From the NCBI GenBank assembly GCA_021785695.1, contig JAJYEQ010000001.1, positions 97,331 through 161,330 on the forward strand: a stretch of 64,000 bases of DNA, read 5' to 3'. The position numbers were made by a program, and so were the translations under genes. Source of the DNA: Actinomycetes bacterium (lineage in GTDB: Bacteria; Actinomycetota; Acidimicrobiia; Acidimicrobiales; RAAP-2). The notes beneath the pieces were generated by a model. The model saw only the letters and a program-made list of their open reading frames with translations. It was not told where the DNA came from and made no database searches. Shown here piece by piece: positions 17,040 through 24,700 of the stretch (position 1 is its first letter; each line of letters starts with the position of its first letter).

Positions 17040-18299
17040 TCAGCGCGCCGAGCGCAGGTCGCGCAGGCGCACGCGCCCCCCGCGCAAGATGGCGCGCTGG
17101 TAGATGGCGGCCGCCCCCCGGGCCACCAGCACGATGGCCACCACGCTCTCGAGCGCCGAGACCAGCGCCCAGCCCCAGCTCATGGCGTGCAGCCCGATGA
17201 GCGTGGGCACCGCGAAGGTCGACGTCAACGGGATGAAGGCCAAGACGCGCAGCAGCGTCGTGGCGTGGCCGGCGCTGGCTGCGGTGAGCGCGGTGATGTA
17301 GCCGACGATCGTGGGGATGTTGAGGGGCAGCAGGAGGCTCTGGACCTGGTCCTGACGCTCGGCCAGCGAGCCGGCGGCCGCGTAGACCCAGCTGGCCACG
17401 CCGTAGCCGAGGAGGATCCACACCACCCACACGACGACCGTGGACGGCGAGCTGCCCGCGAGCACCGCGGTCCCCGTCGCCCGCGAGGCGATCAGCGCCA
17501 CCGCCCCGAGCAGCGCCACCTGGGTCAGGGCCAGGGCCCCGATGCCGAGCACCTTGCCACTCAGCAGCCGCAGTGGTCGCATCGTGGCCAGCAGCACCTC
17601 GACGACCCGGCTGGACTTCTCCTCCATGACCCCGAGCAGGGTCCAGGTCGAGTACTGGGTGAGCAGCACGAAGGCGACGATCGCCCCGATCACCAGCGCG
17701 GCCACGTAGGTCGAGCCGGTGGGCGACGAGGGCAGGCCGTGGACCGGCAGCGCCGGCGCCCCGATCACTGCGGCCGACTGGGACGGGTTGAGCCCGGCGG
17801 CCGTCGCGGCCCGCAGGCGCCCGAGCGTCAGGGCCAGCGCGTCGATGTAGGACTGGGCCGTGGTGTTCGACGCGACGGAGCCGGCCACGCGCAGCTCGCG
17901 CGCCGAGGCCGCCACGTCGATCGTGCCCGCCCGCAGGGCCGCGCCCGCGGCGCTGGCCGGGATGATCGTCACGATGACCACCTGGTCGAGCGCGCGGGCC
18001 AGGGCCACGACGCTGCCGTCCACCCACGGGGGCGCCGCGGCGACCACGGCCAGGCGCAGCGGTGCGTGGCGGCTGTGGCGACCGATGCTCGGCCCCACGA
18101 TGGCCGCCAGCAGCACCAGGAGCACCACCACCGTCGAGATCCGGAAGGTGCGGCTGCGCGCGCGTTCGCGGTACTCGCGGGCCGCCACCAGCCAGACGTC
18201 GCTGCGCGGACCGCCACGACGGCGTGGCGCACCGCGGCGGCGTCGCGCGATGCGCCACACGAGGAGCGCCAGCACCACCGGGTAGACGACCCACCTCAC
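17040..18299 (-). CDS. ABC exporter permease, NatB/YhaP-like
   Basis: 419 aa. After a short N-terminal helix and an Arg-rich loop, SDVWLVAAREYRERARSR and a second helix mark the start of the ABC-2 permease. An extracytoplasmic domain (about 65-200) follows, then six spans with the family signature VMEEKSSRVVEVLLATMRP. This architecture matches NatB and related Na+/drug exporters. It works with the ATPase encoded immediately upstream. The GTG at 18299 overlaps the ATPase stop by 4 nt. The transported substrate cannot be predicted. Confidence 0.88.
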   Translation of the reverse strand: MRWVVYPVVLALLVWRIARRRRGAPRRRGGPRSDVWLVAAREYRERARSRTFRISTVVVLLVLLAAIVGPSIGRHSRHAPLRLAVVAAAPPWVDGSVVALARALDQVVIVTIIPASAAGAALRAGTIDVAASARELRVAGSVASNTTAQSYIDALALTLGRLRAATAAGLNPSQSAAVIGAPALPVHGLPSSPTGSTYVAALVIGAIVAFVLLTQYSTWTLLGVMEEKSSRVVEVLLATMRPLRLLSGKVLGIGALALTQVALLGAVALIASRATGTAVLAGSSPSTVVVWVVWILLGYGVASWVYAAAGSLAERQDQVQSLLLPLNIPTIVGYITALTAASAGHATTLLRVLAFIPLTSTFAVPTLIGLHAMSWGWALVSALESVVAIVLVARGAAAIYQRAILRGGRVRLRDLRSAR

Positions 18300-19186
18300 G
18301 CGACGGCCTCCCGGAAGACCTCGCTCAGACGGCGGCGGCGCAGCGAGAACTCGCTGACCGGGCCCGCCGCCCGGGCCGCGTCGAGCACCGCGTCGAGTGG
18401 GACGCCCGGGTCCAGCATCAGGCGCACCGCGCCCCCGCCCGTCTCCGAGACGTGCACGCCGGCCAGGTCGCGCGCGAAGCGGCCCTCGCGGTCGCCCTCG
18501 ACGCGCACGCTGAGGCGGCGCGCGCCCGCCGTGACCAGATCCTCGACCCGGCCCGAGGCCACGACCCGACCCTGGTCGATGATGGTCACCGAGGTGCACA
18601 GCGACTCGACCTGGTCGAGCTGGTGGGACGAGAACATGACGCCGTAGCCGGCGGCCGCCCGCTCGGCCAGGACGGCGCCCACCTCGTCGATGCCGGTGGG
18701 GTCCAGCCCGGCCAGGGGCTCGTCCAGGACCACCAGCTCGGGGTCGTGGACCAGGGCCGCGGCCAGCTGGGCCCGCTGCTGGTTGCCGTGGGACAGCTCG
18801 TCGACGCGCGACCCCTCCCGGTCGCCCAGCCCCAGGCGCACCAGCCAGGTGGCGGTCGCCGCGGCCGCGTCACGCTCGCTCATGCCGTGGAGGCGGCCCA
18901 GGTAACGCACCTGGTCGCCCAGGCGCATCGTGGGGTACAGGCCGCGCTCCTCGGGCATGTAGCCGAAGCGCCGGCGCAGCCCGCTGTCGACGGGCGCACC
19001 GCGCCAGGTGATCGTCCCGGTCGCCGGGGCCAGGGCGAAGATGGCGCGCATGGTCGTGGTCTTGCCGGCCCCGTTGGGCCCGAGAAAGCCGACCACCTCG
19101 CCGCTGGGCACGTCGAAGGACAGGTCGTCGAGCACCACCCGCTCGCCGAAGGCGCAGCGCAGCCCCGACAGCTCGAGTCCGACCAC
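18296..19186 (-). CDS. ABC exporter ATP-binding protein, NatA-like
   Basis: 296 aa. Walker A is GPNGAGKTT, the signature is LSHGNQQRAQ, and Walker B is LVVLDEPLAGLD. A switch His is in SSHQLDQVE. The C-terminal 70 residues form the extra domain typical of NatA/DUF4162 ATPases (LSVRVEGDREG onward). The phenylalanine-type Q-loop region reads GYMPEERGLYP, as in NatA. The GTG at 19186 follows TAAGGT and exactly 6 nt, predicting a leaderless mRNA for the operon with the permease and the small membrane protein. Confidence 0.94.
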   Translation of the reverse strand: MVGLELSGLRCAFGERVVLDDLSFDVPSGEVVGFLGPNGAGKTTTMRAIFALAPATGTITWRGAPVDSGLRRRFGYMPEERGLYPTMRLGDQVRYLGRLHGMSERDAAAATATWLVRLGLGDREGSRVDELSHGNQQRAQLAAALVHDPELVVLDEPLAGLDPTGIDEVGAVLAERAAAGYGVMFSSHQLDQVESLCTSVTIIDQGRVVASGRVEDLVTAGARRLSVRVEGDREGRFARDLAGVHVSETGGGAVRLMLDPGVPLDAVLDAARAAGPVSEFSLRRRRLSEVFREAVA

Positions 19187-19192
19187 CTGGCG

Positions 19193-19198
19193 ACCTTA
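19193..19198 (-). promoter_or_regulatory. -10 box TAAGGT of the ABC exporter operon
   Basis: On the minus strand TAAGGT is followed by 6 nt (CGCCAG) and the GTG of the ATPase gene, with no other ribosome site. Confidence 0.5.
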
Positions 19199-19239
19199 CC
19201 GCCGGCCCGCGCGCCCGCCGGGGAGAGCCCGCGGCGCGG

Positions 19240-19245
19240 TAGGCT
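19240..19245 (+). promoter_or_regulatory. -10 box TAGGCT of tatA
   Basis: TAGGCT lies 29 nt before the GTG at 19275. The predicted short leader contains GGAAAGGAGAG. Confidence 0.4.
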
Positions 19246-19274
19246 GGTCCCGCAGTGGGAAAGGAGAGTCCACC

Positions 19275-19487
19275 GTGTTCCTCGCTGAGATATTCGGTCC
19301 GGACCTCTTGATCGTCGTCATCGTGGTCGCCGTCCTCGTCTTTGGCGGCTCCGCCATCCCCAAGCTGGCGCGCAACCTCGGCTCGGCCAAAGCGGAGTTC
19401 GAAAAGGGCGTCAAGTCAGCCAAGGAGACCGAGGCCGCCCAGGCGACCGACGCGTCCGAGACCAAGCCCGACCAGCCCGCCAGCTGA
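19275..19487 (+). CDS. tatA: Sec-independent translocase protein TatA/TatE
   Basis: 70 aa. A single N-terminal helix (about 7-25) is followed by the FGGSAIPKLARNLGSA hinge and amphipathic helix, with the FG motif typical of TatA-like proteins. A charged Glu/Lys/Thr tail follows. TatA oligomers widen the membrane for folded Tat substrates. TatB is less likely because the protein is short and the hinge matches TatA. The GTG at 19275 is preceded by AAGGAGAG. The adjacent cox genes may include Tat-exported partners elsewhere, but no direct link is visible. Confidence 0.9.
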   Translation: MFLAEIFGPDLLIVVIVVAVLVFGGSAIPKLARNLGSAKAEFEKGVKSAKETEAAQATDASETKPDQPAS

Positions 19488-19561
19488 GCGGCGGCGAACC
19501 TGAGGGTGTTCATACCTGACGACTGAGGGGCTGGCGAAGTCCCTCACTAGTCTCGATTTTC

Positions 19562-20419
19562 GTGGATGCACCCCTCTCCCCTCTCGGGGGAACACCACCT
19601 CCGCGGTGGCCTCGGCGCGTGCGCGCGGCCCTCGGCGTGCTGGGCGCGGGGCTGATCCTGTCGGGCTGCACGGTGCCTTCCTTTGGCGCCAGCCCCGGTG
19701 ACACCACCAGCTCGCGCTCGGTCTTCCACCTCTGGCAGGGCTTCTCCCTCGGCGCGGCCCTCATCGGCGGGCTGGTCGTCGTCCTGGTCCTGTGGGCCGT
19801 CGTGCGCTACCGGCGCCGCAGCGAGCGCATCCCCGAACAGCACCAGTACCACATCCCCCTGGAGCTGACCTACACCATCGTGCCGATCCTGATCGTGCTG
19901 GGCCTGTTCGCCGCGACGATGGTCGTGGAGAACAAGGAGGTGGCCAACCCGCGCACCAACGTCACCATCGACGTCAACGCGTTCCAGTGGGGCTGGAAGT
20001 TCACCTACCCGGGCACCAGCGCGGTCGTGGTGGGCCAGACCACCCAGACGCCGACCATGGTCATGCCGGTGAACACCAACGTCCACATCAACCTGACCTC
20101 CTCCGACGTGGTCCACGGCTTCTACGTCAAGGCCTTCAACTTCTCGCGCTACGCGCTGCCCGGCGTGCTCAACCAGTTCACCCTGCACGCGGTGGCGACG
20201 GGCACGTTCTTCGGCCAGTGCACCCAGCTGTGCGGCCTCTACCACTCGCTGATGTGGTTCGACGTGAAGGTGGTCACGCCGGCCCAGTACCAGGCGTGGC
20301 TGACCGCGTTCCACGGGCCGGCCGCCGCGGCCACCGCGGCCGCCGCCGCGGCCGCGGTGCGCCAGCAGACGTCCTCGATCACCCCCACCAAGCCCGCCAC
20401 CTCCACGGGGACCCGCTGA
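19562..20419 (+). CDS. coxB: Cytochrome c oxidase subunit II
   Basis: 285 aa. The N-terminus is a lipoprotein signal with lipobox LSGC. Two transmembrane helices (about 60-85 and 101-123) anchor the protein, and the cupredoxin domain faces outside. CuA ligands are seen: His in DVVHGFYV and the cluster CTQLCGLYHSLM (C-x3-C-x3-H-x2-M). The usual Glu between the Cys residues is Gln; only its backbone carbonyl binds copper, so this should be tolerated. A poly-Ala run near 258-270 and a Thr-rich tail end the protein. The GTG start is followed by a 1-nt overlap with coxA. Confidence 0.95.
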   Translation: MDAPLSPLGGTPPPRWPRRVRAALGVLGAGLILSGCTVPSFGASPGDTTSSRSVFHLWQGFSLGAALIGGLVVVLVLWAVVRYRRRSERIPEQHQYHIPLELTYTIVPILIVLGLFAATMVVENKEVANPRTNVTIDVNAFQWGWKFTYPGTSAVVVGQTTQTPTMVMPVNTNVHINLTSSDVVHGFYVKAFNFSRYALPGVLNQFTLHAVATGTFFGQCTQLCGLYHSLMWFDVKVVTPAQYQAWLTAFHGPAAAATAAAAAAAVRQQTSSITPTKPATSTGTR

Positions 20420-22092
20420 TGGTCGACGTCCTGGAGCGCCCCGCCCTCCGGGCCGAGCCGCCCCCCGAGGCCCACGGGCCCACTGGGCTGCTCAAGTGGC
20501 TCACCACCACCGACCACAAGGTGATCGGCCTGTCCTACACGGTCACCGCGGTGATCATGATGGTGATCGGCGGGGCCTTCGCCGAGATCATCCGGGCCCA
20601 GCTGGCCAGCCCCAACGGCACCCTGGTGTCGCTGGCCCAGTTCAACGAGCTGTTCACCATGCACGGGTCGGTGATGATCTACCTGTTCGCCGGGCCCTTC
20701 GCCTTCGGGGCGCTGGCCAACATCATCGTGCCCATCCAGATCGGCGCCCCCGACATGGCCTTCCCCCGCCTGAACGCCCTGTCCTACTGGCTCTACCTGA
20801 CCGGCTCGATCACCATGCTGTCGGGCTTCTTCACCGCTGGCGGCGCGGCCAGCTTCGGCTGGGTGGGCTACGCCCCCCTGTCCAACTCCCTCAACACGCC
20901 GGGCGCGGGAGCCGACCTGTGGATCGGCGGGCTCCTGCTGACGGGGTTCTCGGCCATCTTCACCGGGGTCAACCTGGTGGCCACGATCTTCTACCTGCGC
21001 GCGCCGGGCATGACGATGTTCCGCATGCCGATCTTCACCTGGAACCTGCTGGTGACGGCCATCTTGATCCTGCTGGCCTTCCCGGTCCTGACGGCCGGGC
21101 TGATCATGCTCTACGCCGACCGGCACTTCGGCACCCACATCTTCTCGGTGGCCGGCGGCGGCGTGCCGGTGCTGTGGCAGCACATCTTCTGGTTCTGGGG
21201 CCACCCCGAGGTCTATATCCTGGCCCTGCCCTTCTTCGGCATGGTGACCGAGATCATCGCCGTCTTCTCGCGCAAGCCGGTCTTTGGCTACAAGGGGATG
21301 GTCTTTGCCACCATCTCGATCGCCGCCCTGTCGCTCGGCGTGTGGGCCCACCACATGTTCACCACGGGCGTCGTGCTGCTGCCCTTCTTCTCGATGATGT
21401 CGCTACTCATCGCGGTGCCCACGGGCATCAAGATCTTCAACTGGATCGGCACCATGTGGCGCGGGGAGGTCTGGTTCTCCGCGGCCATGCTGATGGCCCT
21501 CGGGTTCCTCGTCACGTTCCTCATCGGCGGGCTCTCGGGCGTCTACCTGGCCAGCCCGCCGCTCGACTTCTTCACCCACGACACCTACTTCGTCGTGGCC
21601 CACTTCCACTCGGTGGTCATGGCCCTGGTGATGGCCGGCATGGCCGGCCTGTACTACTGGGGCCCCAAGTTCACCGGGTACCTCCTCAACGAGACCATCG
21701 GCAAGGTCCAGTTCTGGTTCCTCTTCGTGGGCACCCAGGTCTTCACCCTGCCGCTGTACCTGGTGGGCCTGCGCGGCATGCCCCGGCGCGTGGCGATCTA
21801 CCCCCACGACCCGCAGTGGAAGTTCTTGAACGACCTCTCCTCGGTGGGCGCGGTCCTCATCGGGATCTCCACCCTGGTGTTCGTGGCCAACCTCGTCTAC
21901 AGCTGGAAGAGGTACCCGGCCGGGCCCAACCCGTGGGACGGCCAGACCCTGGAGTGGTTCACCACCTCCCCGCCGCCGCACCACAACTTCTACCGCCTGC
22001 CGCCGATCCGCTCGGAGCGGCCCACCTGGGACTACAACCACCCCGAGCACCGCACCGTGCCCCACGGCCCGAGAAACGGAGACGGCGCGTGA
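20419..22092 (+). CDS. coxA: Cytochrome c oxidase subunit I (aa3 type)
   Basis: 557 aa, 12 transmembrane helices. It reduces O2 to water at the heme a3/CuB centre and pumps protons. HPEVY carries the His-Tyr cross-link pair and the D-channel Glu. WAHHMFT gives the two other CuB His ligands. HDTYFVVAHFHSV supplies the heme a3 and heme a His ligands. PTGIKIFNW carries the K-channel Lys. These are family A1 features. The ATG shares one base with the coxB stop (TGATG). Subunit III is not in the window and is probably encoded with the bc1 genes, as in other actinobacteria. Confidence 0.98.
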   Translation: MVDVLERPALRAEPPPEAHGPTGLLKWLTTTDHKVIGLSYTVTAVIMMVIGGAFAEIIRAQLASPNGTLVSLAQFNELFTMHGSVMIYLFAGPFAFGALANIIVPIQIGAPDMAFPRLNALSYWLYLTGSITMLSGFFTAGGAASFGWVGYAPLSNSLNTPGAGADLWIGGLLLTGFSAIFTGVNLVATIFYLRAPGMTMFRMPIFTWNLLVTAILILLAFPVLTAGLIMLYADRHFGTHIFSVAGGGVPVLWQHIFWFWGHPEVYILALPFFGMVTEIIAVFSRKPVFGYKGMVFATISIAALSLGVWAHHMFTTGVVLLPFFSMMSLLIAVPTGIKIFNWIGTMWRGEVWFSAAMLMALGFLVTFLIGGLSGVYLASPPLDFFTHDTYFVVAHFHSVVMALVMAGMAGLYYWGPKFTGYLLNETIGKVQFWFLFVGTQVFTLPLYLVGLRGMPRRVAIYPHDPQWKFLNDLSSVGAVLIGISTLVFVANLVYSWKRYPAGPNPWDGQTLEWFTTSPPPHHNFYRLPPIRSERPTWDYNHPEHRTVPHGPRNGDGA

Positions 22093-22481
22093 AGGTCGAG
22101 GCCCGCTTCCTGCTCGGGCTGGGGCTCTTCTTCGGGCTGATCGGCCTGGTCTACTGGCTCTGGAGCGGTGAGGACGCCGGCGGGGTCATGCTGGGAGCCG
22201 CGATGCTGCTCGGCTTCCTGCCCGGGAGCTACTACCTCTACTGGTCACGCCGCATGGACCCGCGGCCCGAGGACGACCCCGCGGCCACGCCGGCCAGCGG
22301 TGCCGGGGTCGTGGGGGCCTTCCCGGGCTCCTCGATCTGGCCCTTCACCTTGGGCATGGGAGCCTTCGTCACCGTGCTGGCGCTGGTCTTTGGCATCTGG
22401 CTGCTCCTGCCGGGGCTGAGCCTGGTGGCCTGGGCGCTGCTGGGCGGCGTGGCCGAGAGCCGCCGCGGGGGTCACGTCTAG
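22089..22481 (+). CDS. ctaF: Cytochrome c oxidase subunit IV, actinobacterial type
   Basis: 130 aa with four hydrophobic spans (about 6-23, 32-50, 84-104 and 106-122). The fourth subunit of the actinobacterial aa3 oxidase (PF12270) has this length and layout, including the YYLYWSRRMDPRPEDD segment between the second and third spans. It stabilises the bc1-aa3 supercomplex. The GTG overlaps the coxA stop by 4 nt. Confidence 0.9.
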   Translation: MKVEARFLLGLGLFFGLIGLVYWLWSGEDAGGVMLGAAMLLGFLPGSYYLYWSRRMDPRPEDDPAATPASGAGVVGAFPGSSIWPFTLGMGAFVTVLALVFGIWLLLPGLSLVAWALLGGVAESRRGGHV

Positions 22482-22489
22482 GCCCGACG

Positions 22490-22495
22490 TAGATT
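22490..22495 (+). promoter_or_regulatory. -10 box TAGATT of the MMPL transporter gene
   Basis: TAGATT is followed by GCCAAG (6 nt) and GTG at 22502. It lies between the ctaF stop and the next start, so the MMPL gene can be transcribed independently and leaderless. Confidence 0.55.
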
Positions 22496-22501
22496 GCCAA
22501 G

Positions 22502-24613
22502 GTGCTCGAGCGCTGGACCCGCGCCGTCATCCGCTGGCGCGTCGTGGTACTGGTCGTGTGGATCGCGGCGGCCGCCGGGGGCCTGCTCAGCTACCACCAG
22601 CTGACGGGACGGCTGACGACCTCCCTGTCGGTCCCGGGCAGCCCGTCGGCGCGCGCCGACGCCCTCTTGCGGGCTCACTTCCACGAGAGCATCGAGGGCG
22701 CCTTCACCGTGGTGGTGCGCGCCTCGGGCCCCGCGATCGCGCGCGACGAGGCGCGCGTGGCCCGCGCGGCCACCCGCTTCGGGCTCCACCCGGTCGAGGA
22801 GCGCGGGGTGGCCGGCCTGCTGGTGGTGGACCTCGCGTCGCCCGACTCGCTCGCCCGGGCCGCCGCCCTGACGCCCCGGCTGCGCGCGGCCCTGGCGGCC
22901 AACGGCCTGAGCGGAGCCCTGGTCACCGGGCCGGCCGCCCTGCAGGCCGACGTCACGCCGATCCTCGCGGCCGATCTGCGCCGCGGCGAGGTGCTGGCCC
23001 TGGGGGCCGCCTTGGTGCTGCTCACCGCGATCCTCGGGCTCAGTGCCGCGGTGCTCATCCCCTTCGTGGTGGCCGGCCTGACGACGGCCGTCGCCCTCGG
23101 CCTCGTCGACCTGCTGGCGTCGCGGCGCCTGATGGTGCTCTACGTGCCCAACGTCGTGGCCCTGGTCGGCCTGGGCCTGGCCATCGACTACGCCTTGCTC
23201 ATCGTGCATCGCTACCGCGCCGAGCTGGCCGGCGGCGCCGACGGCGCCATCGAGCGCACCATGGCCAGTGCCGGGCGCACCGTCGTGCTCTCGGGGGCCG
23301 CCGTCGCGGTGGGCCTGGCCCTGATGCTCGGGATCCCGGTCCCCCTGGTCGCCTCGCTCGGCGCCGCCGGACTGGTGGTCCCCGTCGTCGCCATCGGCGC
23401 GGCCCTCACCTTGCAGCCCGCCCTCCTGGCCCTGGCCGGGCCGCGCGGCGTCGCGGTGCACGGCTGGGCCGGGCTGCTCGAGCCCCCCGACCCGAGCCGC
23501 GGCCGCTGGGCCCGCCTGGCCCGCGCCGTGGTCGCCCACCCGCGCCGCGTCCTGGCGGCCGCCCTGGTGGTGCTCGCGGCCCTGGCGGCCGGCTCGTCCC
23601 AGCTGGCGCTCACCCCGGGCTCCCTCAGCGCCATCCCGTCCCAGATGCCCTCGGCGCGCGCCATCGCCCTGGTGCGCCAGAGCGTCGGCCCGGGGGTCCT
23701 CACGCCCCTCGAGGTGCTCATCGACACGGGGCGCCCCGGCGGCGTGCGGGCGCCGGGCGAGCGGGCCGCCCAGCAGTCCCTGGCCCTGCGCCTGCTGCGC
23801 GTGGACCACGTCGAGCTCGTGGCCACCGACGTCGTGGCCCCCTTCGTCGACCCGCGGGGCCAGGTCACCCGGATCCTGGTCGTGTCCACCGGGTCGCTCG
23901 GCAGCCCCGCCTCCCAGCACCTGGTCGCAGTGGTGCGTCGCCTCAGCGCGGCGGCCCACTTCCCCGCGGGGACCTCGGTCGTCGTGGGCGGCGCCCCGGC
24001 CCAGGGCGTCGACTTCCTGCACGCCGTCTACGGCCGCTTCGGGTGGCTGGTGGCCCTGGCGCTGGCCGGCGCCTTCCTCCTGCTCACCTGGGCCCTGGGC
24101 TCGGCCCTGCTGGCCCTGTGGGCCGTGGTCCTGGACCTGCTCTCGATCGCCGCGGCCTACGGCGGGCTGACCTGGTGGTTCCACGCCGGGCTGGGCTCGG
24201 TGACCGGCACGTACCACGTGGCCCAGATCGAGGGCTGGGTCCCGGTCTTCACCTTCGCGGTGCTCTTCGGGCTCTCGATGGACTACGAGGTCTTCATCGT
24301 GGCGCGCCTGCGCGAGGCCCACCTGGCCGGGCGGCCCATCGACGAGGCCATCGTCGAGGCCCTGGCCTCGACCGGCGGGGTCGTCACCAGCGCCGCGGTC
24401 ATCATGGTGGGCGCCCTCAGCGGGTTCGTGCTCGGCCACGTGGCCGGACTCCAGGAGCTCGGCGTCGGCCTGGCCCTCGGCGTCCTGGTCGACGCGCTCA
24501 TCGTGCGCGGCCTCGTCCTGCCGAGCGTCCTGGCGCTGTCGGGACGCTGGCTGTGGCGCCGCGACCCCCGGATCCGCGGCGCGGACCGCTACCGTGGACC
24601 ACGACGCCCCTAG
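22502..24613 (+). CDS. MMPL/RND-family transporter
   Basis: 703 aa with two repeats of one helix, a large extracytoplasmic loop and five helices. The first membrane bundle has GLGLAIDYALLIVHRYR and the second FGLSMDYEVFIVARLREA, the family's charged proton-relay segments with a conserved Asp-Tyr pair. Such proteins export lipids, siderophores or drugs using proton motive force. The GTG at 22502 follows TAGATT-N6. There are no lipid-synthesis genes next to it to suggest a cargo. It ends at a strong hairpin. Confidence 0.9.
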   Translation: MLERWTRAVIRWRVVVLVVWIAAAAGGLLSYHQLTGRLTTSLSVPGSPSARADALLRAHFHESIEGAFTVVVRASGPAIARDEARVARAATRFGLHPVEERGVAGLLVVDLASPDSLARAAALTPRLRAALAANGLSGALVTGPAALQADVTPILAADLRRGEVLALGAALVLLTAILGLSAAVLIPFVVAGLTTAVALGLVDLLASRRLMVLYVPNVVALVGLGLAIDYALLIVHRYRAELAGGADGAIERTMASAGRTVVLSGAAVAVGLALMLGIPVPLVASLGAAGLVVPVVAIGAALTLQPALLALAGPRGVAVHGWAGLLEPPDPSRGRWARLARAVVAHPRRVLAAALVVLAALAAGSSQLALTPGSLSAIPSQMPSARAIALVRQSVGPGVLTPLEVLIDTGRPGGVRAPGERAAQQSLALRLLRVDHVELVATDVVAPFVDPRGQVTRILVVSTGSLGSPASQHLVAVVRRLSAAAHFPAGTSVVVGGAPAQGVDFLHAVYGRFGWLVALALAGAFLLLTWALGSALLALWAVVLDLLSIAAAYGGLTWWFHAGLGSVTGTYHVAQIEGWVPVFTFAVLFGLSMDYEVFIVARLREAHLAGRPIDEAIVEALASTGGVVTSAAVIMVGALSGFVLGHVAGLQELGVGLALGVLVDALIVRGLVLPSVLALSGRWLWRRDPRIRGADRYRGPRRP

Positions 24614-24624
24614 GGCGTCACTAC

Positions 24625-24675
24625 GTGCCAGCGCCTCGCCCCCCTTGCGCACCGAGGGGGACGAGGCGCTGGCAC
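24625..24675. terminator. Long hairpin between convergent genes
   Basis: GTGCCAGCGCCTCG and a C-run pair with the complementary GGGGG and CGAGGCGCTGGCAC, giving a stem of about 19 bp with one small bulge and a GC-rich loop. It separates the MMPL transporter gene from the minus-strand secreted protein gene and can terminate both. Confidence 0.8.
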
Positions 24676-24700
24676 CCGCTCCGAATGAGCAGAGCGACTC

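Noticed and set aside
16444-18294. A single 616-codon minus-strand frame covering both the ABC permease region and the small membrane protein
   Set aside because: Its first two thirds are out of frame with the clear permease. Only the last 197 codons, from GTG 17037, have membrane-protein character.
20320-20360. Ala-repeat tract (GCC/GCG run) in coxB as a possible tandem repeat element
   Set aside because: It is in frame and encodes a poly-Ala stretch in the variable tail of subunit II; it looks like a normal linker.
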